In this document: positions 49,552-56,882 of the stretch, one piece after another
Position numbering within the stretch: position 1 is the stretch's first letter
Layout of the letters: each line of letters begins with the position of its first letter
DNA from: Gammaproteobacteria bacterium UBA2679
GTDB lineage: Bacteria > Pseudomonadota > Gammaproteobacteria > Pseudomonadales > Oleiphilaceae
Reading direction: 5' to 3'
Length of the DNA stretch: 64,000 bases
Assembly (NCBI GenBank): GCA_002354735.1
Contig: DEMD01000006.1
Coordinates: forward strand, 1-64,000
Position numbers and translations under genes: made by a program
The notes under the pieces: generated by a model
What the model was told of the DNA's origin: nothing
The model's database searches: none
Seen by the model: the letters and a program-made list of their open reading frames with translations, nothing else

Positions 49552-51414
49552 ATGGCATCGAATCGAAGTACGCTTCCTGAAATGACATCTAGTGAGCGGT
49601 TCAGTGTAGCCAGGTTACCGGTGGATGAAGACCAACGGCTCGAAGACCTGTATGCACTGAACATCCTGGATACGGCCCACGAAGAACGTTTCGACGACCT
49701 CACACGTCTGGCAGCGAGGATCTTCGATGTGCCATTCGTTCTTGTCAGCCTGATCGACGCCAACAGACAGTGGTTCAAGTCCTGCCAGGGCCTTGACGTC
49801 GACGAGACGCCTCGAGAAGTCTCGTTTTGTAGTCATGCCATTCTGGAGGAGCGGCTGCTTGTCATCGAAGATGCGCTGCTCGATGCGAGATTCAGTCAAA
49901 ACCCCTCTGTCGTTGGTGAACCTGGAATCCGCTTCTACGCCGGCGCCGTTCTGCGCAGTAGCAAGGGGCGTGCACTGGGCACACTTTGTATTGTGGACAC
50001 AGTAGCCAGAGTACTGGAGGGCAAAGACCGCGAGTTACTTCTTCAACTCGCTTCGGTCGTCGAGCGGGAGTTGAATCATGATCTGCAGCTGCACGAACAT
50101 CGAGAAATCATAGCTCGTGGTGCACTGTATGATCCCGCGACGGGTCTTCCGAATCGGCGACTCTTCATAGATCGAGCGTCGGGTTATCTTGCGCAACACG
50201 GTACGGCAGTGGTCCTTGTTCTGGGACTCGACGAGTACTCCAGCGCTATCCTGAGCCTCACGCAGGCCGACCAGCTCAAGCTTGATACAGATATCGCAGA
50301 GCGCATCGGCGAGATATTCCAGACTGCGTTTTTCGTTGGTGCACTTGGCGAGGGTCGGTTCGCAGCCCTCTATCCATGGACACCTGATGGCACCGCCCTC
50401 GCGGTCACTGCGCACGCTGTGTATCAGGCCTTTATCGAGCCGTTGGCGCATGCGCGGCACCGCCTATTGCCAACCGTAGGCGTCAGCATGTCACAGGAAG
50501 GCGAAGCCGACATCACCCAGCTTCTAAGACAGGCAGAGCTTGCGCGCCCCCACCAGATTTCGTCGCCAGACCAGGCGCTCGGCTTGTATTCGTTCAAGAT
50601 GGGAGAAAATCTCCAGCGCAGCTTTCAGCTCGGGAACCGCTTGCGCAGTGCGATCGAGGAAGATGCCCTGCGGCTGGTGTATCAGCCGAAGATAAACCTG
50701 GAGACAGGATCAATAGCTGGTTTTGAAGCCTTGCTACGTTGGACAGATGCTGCACTTGGCGAGGTATCTCCAGCGGAATTCATCCCGGCGGCAGAGCATT
50801 CCGAACTCATTCTTTCCCTGACCGACTGGGTTCTTCGAGCCGTATGTCAACAGCTCGTGGAATGGCGCTCCTGTGGCATTGCCATGCAGCCTGTTGCGGT
50901 GAACCTGACGGCACAAGACCTGCTTCGCCCTGAGTTCACCCTATGGCTCCAGCGGATACTTGCCGAAACCAGGGTTACTGCTGCTGAGCTGGTACTGGAA
51001 ATTACGGAACGCAGCCTTGTCGATGACGTCATTCAGGCGGCAGAAAATATGCAGGAGGCCTGCGATCTCGGCTTCAAGTTTCATGTCGATGATTTTGGTA
51101 CCGGCTACTCATCACTCAGTCAGCTCCACCGCCTGCCGCTGGCAGCGCTGAAAGTTGATCAATCCTTTGTCAGAGAGCTCGGCAGCGGCAACGGTGGTGA
51201 GACTATCTGCCGAAGCATTGTGTCACTTGCGAAGAGTCTGGGGCTGCAAGTCATTGCGGAGGGCATCGAAACGCATCAGCAGCTGGCAGAGCTGAAGAAA
51301 ATGAACTGCGATATCACCCAGGGCTTTCTGCTCAGTCGACCGCTCGAAGTGAGCGCCGTGGCGCCCTTCATCGAATCCTTTCCTGTGACCTTCCGCAGCA
51401 CTGCCGTGCACTGA
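49552..51414 (+). CDS. GAF / degenerate GGDEF / EAL phosphodiesterase
   Basis: 620-residue cytosolic protein. GAF domain (about 20-165, with FDVPFVLVSLIDANRQWFKS and VSFCSHAI), a GGDEF-like domain (about 185-350; DPATGLPNRRLF kept, but GEGRF in place of GGDEF) and an EAL domain (about 360-610) with EALLRW, NLTA, EITER, DDFGTGYSSL, LKVDQSF, EGIET and TQGF. The EAL residues are complete, so phosphodiesterase activity is expected. Similar in layout to the protein at 108. ATG at 49582 is an alternative start. Convergent with the DinB fragment, 8-bp gap. Confidence 0.88.
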   Translation: MASNRSTLPEMTSSERFSVARLPVDEDQRLEDLYALNILDTAHEERFDDLTRLAARIFDVPFVLVSLIDANRQWFKSCQGLDVDETPREVSFCSHAILEERLLVIEDALLDARFSQNPSVVGEPGIRFYAGAVLRSSKGRALGTLCIVDTVARVLEGKDRELLLQLASVVERELNHDLQLHEHREIIARGALYDPATGLPNRRLFIDRASGYLAQHGTAVVLVLGLDEYSSAILSLTQADQLKLDTDIAERIGEIFQTAFFVGALGEGRFAALYPWTPDGTALAVTAHAVYQAFIEPLAHARHRLLPTVGVSMSQEGEADITQLLRQAELARPHQISSPDQALGLYSFKMGENLQRSFQLGNRLRSAIEEDALRLVYQPKINLETGSIAGFEALLRWTDAALGEVSPAEFIPAAEHSELILSLTDWVLRAVCQQLVEWRSCGIAMQPVAVNLTAQDLLRPEFTLWLQRILAETRVTAAELVLEITERSLVDDVIQAAENMQEACDLGFKFHVDDFGTGYSSLSQLHRLPLAALKVDQSFVRELGSGNGGETICRSIVSLAKSLGLQVIAEGIETHQQLAELKKMNCDITQGFLLSRPLEVSAVAPFIESFPVTFRSTAVH

Positions 51415-51422
51415 CCGAAACA

Positions 51423-51737
51423 CTAGCGTTGCTGTCGCCTATCAGGCTCGTACGTGTGCAGGAACCTGGTGAAGGTGTCGTTTGGTCTTGTGAGCCCGCA
51501 GGCATTTAGCAGCATTCCAATGTTACCGCGATGGTAGGCGCCGTGGATGATCAGGTGCTGCAGAATTTCTGCTCGGCTCATCGACCCGCCCTCACCGTCT
51601 GTGAACTCGAAAGCCAATATCTCACGCAATGACTCTGGCGCCAGATCACCGACGTAAGCAACGAACCATTCGTCCGAGGCTTGAATATCGGCGCGGAGAT
51701 TTTTCAACGTAGGTGTCGCCACGGTATTGGTGCTCAC
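51423..51737 (-). pseudogene. DinB-family protein, N-terminally truncated
   Basis: 104-residue reading frame that matches only the C-terminal part of DinB-family proteins: LQHLIIHGAYHRGNIGMLLNACG corresponds to the conserved FNHQTHHRGQTTTLLSQAG of the complete DinB at 52249. The first three helices, with the first metal-binding His, are missing, and an in-frame stop lies about 40 bp upstream. A GTG start with AGGGGG 9 nt upstream could still allow translation. Probably a decayed gene. Confidence 0.65.
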
Positions 51738-51784
51738 GAACGCATGCCCCCTGCCCTGTAGCGAATACCGGGTTCAGGAATTCC

Positions 51785-52252
51785 TCACGAAAATACTGGT
51801 TCACAGCGCACCTCACTCTTGACTGATGACGATATGAAGCATTCGGTATGCGCCTGATGATGCATCGCATTGATATCCGATTGGCTTGGCTGGTTCGTGC
51901 CTGAGAAAACCACGCAAGGCCGAAGGGTCACTTCAGTCATCGCGAGCTTACCGTCGGCGTTCTTCGCCATCACGCCCGTAGCCTCATCGACGTAGCTGTC
52001 GACCACGAAGCCCTTGCTGACAACCATTGAAAGAAACCAGAGCATATGGCAGCTCGATAGAGAGGCGACGAAGGCCTCCTCAGGATCGACGGCGCTCGCA
52101 TCTGATAGCGGCACGCGGACTACATGAGGTGAGCTCGATGCTTGCACGATGAGTCCACCATCGAAATGCCACTGATGCTTTCGACTGTAGCGATTGTCCG
52201 TGAACTTAGCGCCGTCTCGGGTCCAGATTATCTTTGCAGTGTGCGCTGTCAT
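51785..52252 (-). CDS. OsmC-family peroxiredoxin-like protein
   Basis: 155-residue OsmC/Ohr-type protein. The first redox Cys is in FVASLSSCHMLWFLSMV and the second in HTECFISSSVKSEV, spaced as usual, with VTLRPCVVF between. These proteins reduce organic hydroperoxides. The ATG overlaps the DinB stop by 4 bp (ATGA), which sets the start; the open frame to 52489 overlaps DinB. Confidence 0.88.
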   Translation of the reverse strand: MTAHTAKIIWTRDGAKFTDNRYSRKHQWHFDGGLIVQASSSPHVVRVPLSDASAVDPEEAFVASLSSCHMLWFLSMVVSKGFVVDSYVDEATGVMAKNADGKLAMTEVTLRPCVVFSGTNQPSQSDINAMHHQAHTECFISSSVKSEVRCEPVFS

Positions 52253-52782
52253 ACGGTTTCCTGCGGTATGAGTGTCAGTAAGTCCGTGACGCCAACATCC
52301 TGCCCCGCCTGGCTCAGGAGGGTTGTGGTTTGCCCTCGATGGTGCGTCTGGTGATTGAAGAAATGCATGATGAGGAAGGCAAGACGCCTGCCTGAGGCAA
52401 CACCTTTCATGTTTCGATAGCTGAGAACGAAATCCATGCTTTGGTCGTCTAACGCCCGAACCCATCTTATGATCTGCTCGTCCAACCATCTACGGTGCGC
52501 CTGCAGTTCACTGAAATTCTCGAACAGCATTTCGTCGAGACTAGCGGGTGTCCGCAATTCGCTGACTTGTCTCAATGTTTCAGCACTCCCAGGATGTGTC
52601 GCGAAACGCTTCAACCAGATGGTGTCCCCAACCGCGATATGGTTCAGCGTGCCAAGGATAGAGCCGAAAAAAGCGCCTCGAGCTTTGACGAGCTCAATAG
52701 TGCTGAGCTGGCTTGCGGCTCCAAAAAGCCTCTCATTCATCCATTGGTTGTAAGTGGCCAGTAGCTCAAAATGTTGTTTCAT
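52249..52782 (-). CDS. DinB-family protein
   Basis: 177-residue four-helix-bundle protein: FELLATYNQWMNERLF, then LNHIAVGDTIWLKRF (first His), and FNHQTHHRGQTTTLLSQAG (two further His) form the three-His metal site of the DinB/YfiT-like family. Members are metal-dependent transferases or of unknown function. It overlaps the upstream NTF2-like gene and downstream OsmC gene by 4 bp each. Confidence 0.88.
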   Translation of the reverse strand: MKQHFELLATYNQWMNERLFGAASQLSTIELVKARGAFFGSILGTLNHIAVGDTIWLKRFATHPGSAETLRQVSELRTPASLDEMLFENFSELQAHRRWLDEQIIRWVRALDDQSMDFVLSYRNMKGVASGRRLAFLIMHFFNHQTHHRGQTTTLLSQAGQDVGVTDLLTLIPQETV

Positions 52783-53216
52783 TCCTGAACCTGTTTTTCG
52801 TCCGTGTACACATAGCCGGGCGTGTCGTTTCCGGCCTTATGATCAATTGTTGCGAAGGCGAGAACCAGATCTTCGACGATTGACAGCAAGTAGGACTCAG
52901 TCCATGCCATAACAGGTTCACCGGAGTCACCGAGCAGCGACCAGCTCACCGTTGCGAGCGCGCTTTCCAATCCCAGCCAGTTCAGGTCTAGCTCTGAATA
53001 GCGGCACTCGTGACACCCTTTCGACCCATATTCATCGAGAAAGGCCTGAAAATAAGCGCTCAGCCTATCGCGCGTATCGAAGATTGTGCACGATCCATCA
53101 AGACTTTTAGCCATGAAAGGCAAGCTGAATTTGGCCGCCACCCTGCTACCATCGAAGCTTGCGAACGCTTCCTGAAAGTCGTCAAAATATTCACGAATCA
53201 AGATGGTCTTATCCAT
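52779..53216 (-). CDS. NTF2/SnoaL-like protein
   Basis: 145-residue protein with the size and pattern of a single NTF2-like domain: a helical start IREYFDDFQEAFASFDG, then strands FMAKSLDGSCTIF and LESALATVSWSLLGDSG. The exact family is not recognised. First gene of a tightly overlapped set with DinB and OsmC. ATG chosen because AAGGTG precedes it; a GTG three codons upstream is possible. Confidence 0.62.
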   Translation of the reverse strand: MDKTILIREYFDDFQEAFASFDGSRVAAKFSLPFMAKSLDGSCTIFDTRDRLSAYFQAFLDEYGSKGCHECRYSELDLNWLGLESALATVSWSLLGDSGEPVMAWTESYLLSIVEDLVLAFATIDHKAGNDTPGYVYTDEKQVQE

Positions 53217-53274
53217 GATAATCACCTTCCATGGGCTAGGAGCGTGTCACGCTAGCTCTATTCACGATAGCTGT

Positions 53275-53910
53275 TCACGCTCTCGGATGAAATTCGCCAG
53301 CTCTAGCCACAATAAAGACTGACCCTCTGTCTGGCTGCCACTCATGCTCAATAGTGAAGCCCGCAGCTGTCAGCATGGCGATGAGCTCAACTTTATCGAA
53401 ACGAGCAACGTAAGGCGCAAAGCCCAGCGTCTGCATAACTGGAATCAGCAGCCGCCAGTGCAGCTTCATCATGGGTATCAGGCCAGTACTCGAAACGAAT
53501 ATCCCACCTGGCTTGAGCAACTGGCCCACCCTCGCTATCGCGCCTTCCACGTCCTCCAGAAGATGCAAAATGTTGAGACCTAACACTGCATCGAAGTGTT
53601 CGGGTTCGAACTTGAGGCTGTCGAGGGTACCTTGCTGAAACTCTACATTTTCGATACCGGCATCGCGAGCCTTGCTGCGTGCAATTTCCAGCATCTTGCC
53701 CGAAATGTCGGTCGCGATAATTTCTCGAACATGGGGCGCGTGAATGAGTGCTGTGCTCCCGGTGCCACAGCCGAACTCCAGTACTGACCAATCAGGCTTG
53801 AAATAGCGCTGGGTGATCTTCAACTTCTTTCGATAAGTTTCTTCGTCGCTAATGGGACTCTTGGCATAGCGAGCCGCCGTCTTGTCCCAAAATGCTTGAG
53901 CGCTTTTCAT
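53275..53910 (-). CDS. class I SAM-dependent methyltransferase
   Basis: 211-residue cytosolic methyltransferase: motif I VLEFGCGTGSTALIHA, acidic end of strand 2 in IIATDISGKML, DAVLGLNILHLLED for motif IV, and LKPGGIFVSSTG. Substrate unknown. AGGTG lies upstream of the ATG. Same strand as the NTF2-DinB-OsmC set, 58 bp before it. Confidence 0.88.
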   Translation of the reverse strand: MKSAQAFWDKTAARYAKSPISDEETYRKKLKITQRYFKPDWSVLEFGCGTGSTALIHAPHVREIIATDISGKMLEIARSKARDAGIENVEFQQGTLDSLKFEPEHFDAVLGLNILHLLEDVEGAIARVGQLLKPGGIFVSSTGLIPMMKLHWRLLIPVMQTLGFAPYVARFDKVELIAMLTAAGFTIEHEWQPDRGSVFIVARAGEFHPRA

Positions 53911-54031
53911 AATACACCTGCTGCGTAAGCGGCAGTCTCAGGGAAACCATCCTTTGGTCTTGCGCTGTTCATTGGCAGCTCCTGGCAAGCTTGCTGTGAG
54001 AATCACGAAGGAAGTCCACAGTATCAGACCT

Positions 54032-54478
54032 TTACCCTGCACCGGCAACACTTCTGTCGGCCCTGTTGGGCGATGACTTTTTTCTTGGTCCGAATGCCCC
54101 AGTGCCAGCGAGGCCAGCGAGACGCAAGAATTTCGGGCACTCCATGTGGCTCGGCGCAGAACAGATGGCGGCATGTCGCAGCCCATCACGCATCGCCATC
54201 ATTTTCTGAATGGTTCGATCAAGCTCATCCGCCTTGTCCGAAAGGCGCTGTCGATCGATCCGGGGTTGCCCGTCAGGGCCTAGCATCAGGCAGATCTCAT
54301 CGAGCGAAAATCCCGCTGCTCGGCCAAGCGAGATGAGGGCCAGTCGCTCAAGAACACTAGCGGCGAACAACCGACGCAGACCTTGCCGGCCCACCGACTT
54401 GATCAGCCCCTTTTCTTCATAGTAGCGCAGAGTCGAGGGAGGCAGACCCGAGCTTTTGGCGACTTTACCGATATCCAT
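54032..54478 (-). CDS. MerR-family transcriptional regulator
   Basis: 148-residue MerR-type regulator. The winged helix-turn-helix MDIGKVAKSSGLPPSTLRYYEEKGLI is followed by a dimerisation helix, and a short C-terminus has two cysteines (AAICSAPSHMECPKF). It lacks the four-Cys iron-sulphur cluster of SoxR. Divergent from the DUF2938 gene; a palindrome with a 19-bp promoter spacer lies between them. ATG has AAGGTG 6 nt upstream. Confidence 0.9.
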   Translation of the reverse strand: MDIGKVAKSSGLPPSTLRYYEEKGLIKSVGRQGLRRLFAASVLERLALISLGRAAGFSLDEICLMLGPDGQPRIDRQRLSDKADELDRTIQKMMAMRDGLRHAAICSAPSHMECPKFLRLAGLAGTGAFGPRKKSSPNRADRSVAGAG

Positions 54479-54487
54479 AAATACACC

Positions 54488-54518
54488 TTGACCTCAAGTT
54501 GACTTGAAGTTGTACGCT
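54488..54518 (+). promoter_or_regulatory. MerR-type promoter with SoxR-box-like palindrome
   Basis: A -35 TTGACC (54488-54493) and -10 TACGCT (54513-54518) are separated by 19 bp, as in MerR-controlled promoters. CCTCAAGTTGACTTGAAG (54492-54509) between them differs by two bases from the E. coli SoxR box. Confidence 0.8.
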
Positions 54519-54558
54519 GAGTTCGTGCCCAGATCAAGGGTGTTTATGGAGAGAAGAA

Positions 54559-55056
54559 ATGAACTATCTGATTTCAGCAATCCTTGTCGGACTCGGCGCT
54601 ACCGTCGTGATGGATTTATGGGTCGCAGTACGTGGTTGGCTGTTTGGTATCGCGCCTCCGAATTACTGCTTCGTCGGACGATGGGTGGCGCACATGCCGC
54701 AGGGGCGTTTTCGTCATCAGCGCATTGCCAGCGCGACCCGAAAGCGTGGCGAGTGTGCCATCGGATGGACAGCGCACTATCTTATCGGCATCGCCTTCGC
54801 AGGCCTGCTTATTGGCTTCTCGGGGCTGGAGTGGATTCAGCGCCCGACACTTGCGCCAGCCCTCATTATTGGCATCGGCACCGTGTTAGCACCCTTCCTG
54901 CTCATGCAGCCCGGTATGGGTGCCGGCCTAGCAGCTTCGAAAATGCCCAACCCTGCCGCTGCCAGACTGCAAAGCCTCGTAACGCACTCTATTTTCGGAC
55001 TCGGTCTTTATGCCTCCGCGTGGCTTGCCCAACCCTTACTGCTCAAACTCAATTAG
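54559..55056 (+). CDS. DUF2938 membrane protein
   Basis: 165-residue protein with four helices. The opening YLISAILVGLGATVVMDLWVAVRG and GWTAHYLIGIAFAGLLIGF are typical of DUF2938, and PFLLMQPGMGAGLAASKMPNP is the conserved block. Function unknown. First of two genes under the MerR-type promoter at 54488. Confidence 0.85.
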   Translation: MNYLISAILVGLGATVVMDLWVAVRGWLFGIAPPNYCFVGRWVAHMPQGRFRHQRIASATRKRGECAIGWTAHYLIGIAFAGLLIGFSGLEWIQRPTLAPALIIGIGTVLAPFLLMQPGMGAGLAASKMPNPAAARLQSLVTHSIFGLGLYASAWLAQPLLLKLN

Positions 55057-55065
55057 GAGACTTAC

Positions 55066-55290
55066 ATGCGTTTACCTGTCCGTTTTGCACCTATACTTTT
55101 TAGCGCCCTGCTCTCTGCCGTTATGGTTTGTATCGTCTCTGCCTTCGTGCTCATCGTGGCACAGGGCGTGCATCCGGGTCTGCCTGCTCAGTGGCTAAAA
55201 AGTTGTCTGACCACCTGGCCGATCGCCTTTCCGACGGTCGCGGTCGTTGCGCCATGGGTGCGAGGGCTCGTGGGCCGTATGACCGCATGA
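55066..55290 (+). CDS. DUF2798 membrane protein
   Basis: 74-residue protein with two helices: RFAPILFSALLSAVMVCIVSA and WPIAFPTVAVVAPWVRGLV, the pattern of DUF2798. ATG has AGGAGA 6 nt upstream, and the gene follows DUF2938 by 9 bp. DUF2798 proteins often stand next to MerR or TetR regulators; function unknown. Confidence 0.83.
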   Translation: MRLPVRFAPILFSALLSAVMVCIVSAFVLIVAQGVHPGLPAQWLKSCLTTWPIAFPTVAVVAPWVRGLVGRMTA

Positions 55291-55380
55291 TTGCTGCATA
55301 AACCGCGGCACATCAATTTTGTTCAATATTGTGGCATGTCGTCACTGCACACTCCGAATCTGACCCTTCGGAGATAGACT

Positions 55381-55974
55381 ATGACACTTTCAATGCTACT
55401 ACCCATGTCGGCGTTCGCCCTGGCGGCATCGATTTCGCCAGGACCAGTGAACCTCGTCTGCCTGAGCAGTGGCACTCGCTATCCGATCGCGCAAGGTTTG
55501 ATCTTCGTAACGGGTGCCACATTTGGCTTCATCGCCCTGTTTGTGGCGGTGGGCCTTGGCCTCTATTCGCTACTATCGATGGTGCCTGCGTTGAAAGAGG
55601 CACTCACCCTGGCCGGCGTGGCTTTCCTGCTCTACTTGAGCTTTCAGCTCGCTCGTGATCGTGGGCGCCTTGAGGAGAGGTCTTCGGAAAAGGCTCCTGG
55701 CTTTATGAGCGGCGTGATCATGCAGTGGCTCAATCCCAAGGCCTGGTTGGCTGCCGCCTCCGGCATCGGCGCATTTACCAGCGGGAATGACCTGGAACCG
55801 ATCCTTGTATTTGCTACAGTCTATCTCCCGATCTGTTGGCTATCACTGAGTAGTTGGGTCTACGCCGGCGCCTTTCTCCGAAGATATGTTCATCGTCCGA
55901 TCGTGATGTTGACGATCAATCGCACGGTGGCGCTGCTACTTGCTGCCAGTTGCGTTTATCTACTTGTTGATTGA
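55381..55974 (+). CDS. LysE-family translocator
   Basis: 197-residue inner-membrane exporter with six helices. The opening ALAASISPGPVNLVCLSSG carries the SPGP motif of the LysE/RhtB family, and MQWLNPKAWLAAASG the conserved NPKA. These proteins export amino acids. It overlaps the AraC regulator by 15 bp at the 3' end in convergent orientation. Confidence 0.92.
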   Translation: MTLSMLLPMSAFALAASISPGPVNLVCLSSGTRYPIAQGLIFVTGATFGFIALFVAVGLGLYSLLSMVPALKEALTLAGVAFLLYLSFQLARDRGRLEERSSEKAPGFMSGVIMQWLNPKAWLAAASGIGAFTSGNDLEPILVFATVYLPICWLSLSSWVYAGAFLRRYVHRPIVMLTINRTVALLLAASCVYLLVD

Positions 55975-56796
55975 GACGGAACGGTATTCGTTCGGCGTGG
56001 CAGCCACCAGGCGCTTGAAGGTACGCTGGAAGTGAGGCTGATCTGCAAAGCCAGCCGCGAGGGCAGCGTTGACGATAGGTGCACCGCTCTTGAGTGCGCA
56101 TTGCCCGAACTGCACCCGTCGATTCACCAGATACGCATGCGGCGTCAGTCCAAAATATCGCTTGAAGGCGCGAATGAGATGGCCAGGACTAAGTCCGGAC
56201 AATTCAGCGAGCGTCTCCAGGTCGACATCCTCTTCGCCGTGACCATCCAGATATGTTACCAGCTTGACCATGACCTCAGGGGTTTGTGGCAAAGCCTGAA
56301 CAGGCTGTTTCGCCAGCTCATGCATCAGACCGAGCAAAAATTTGACCAGCCGTGATTGCTTGTCCAGCAGATCATGCTCCGGGCCCAGAAGGCAGTCAGC
56401 AACCTGACAGTATTTCTCATACCATCCACTATCGGATATAACGGCCGTCGATAGATCCTGCCAGTCATTTGTTGGTAATAAGCCGGCTTCGAACCGCAGC
56501 CTGGTGAGCCAGAGGGTATCGACGTATATCATGACGTACGCCCAAGGCTGATCCTCAATGGGATTGCAGGCGTGCACCCAATCGGGATTTATAAGAACGA
56601 GATCGCCAGCTTTGATCAGTTGTTCTGCATCTCGACAGCGAAACGTGCTCATACCGTTGGTGATCGCGCCCAGCGACCATTGAGTATGGCTGTGGGGCGC
56701 GTAAGCGACCTGGCTCCCATCGTCGATCTTGCGGAGCTCGATGTACGGCATGAGAGGGTCGCGCCAGAAGACCGGTTTCGAATTGAGACGGTTCAA
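55960..56796 (-). CDS. AraC-family transcriptional regulator
   Basis: 278-residue regulator: an N-terminal cupin-like arm (SQVAYAPHSHTQWSLGAITNG) and two C-terminal helix-turn-helix motifs (LAELSGLSPGHLIRAFKR and AALAAGFADQPHFQRTFKR). The family in this context usually begins with FWRDPLMPYIE, so the TTG at 56796 is preferred over ATG 56751. AraC/LysE pairs of this kind control amino-acid export. Confidence 0.87.
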   Translation of the reverse strand: MNRLNSKPVFWRDPLMPYIELRKIDDGSQVAYAPHSHTQWSLGAITNGMSTFRCRDAEQLIKAGDLVLINPDWVHACNPIEDQPWAYVMIYVDTLWLTRLRFEAGLLPTNDWQDLSTAVISDSGWYEKYCQVADCLLGPEHDLLDKQSRLVKFLLGLMHELAKQPVQALPQTPEVMVKLVTYLDGHGEEDVDLETLAELSGLSPGHLIRAFKRYFGLTPHAYLVNRRVQFGQCALKSGAPIVNAALAAGFADQPHFQRTFKRLVAATPNEYRSVSINK

Positions 56797-56882
56797 CGAG
56801 CTATCTTGACCTCGCTTTGGAAAGAATCCGCGATACGCCTACATCAAAACTCTGAAATGGCCGTTCGACGCGCGCAATGCGG

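Noticed and set aside
54032..54478. Identity of the MerR protein as SoxR, suggested by the SoxR-like operator
   Set aside because: SoxR needs four clustered Cys for its iron-sulphur cluster; this protein has two. Several MerR subgroups use related palindromes.
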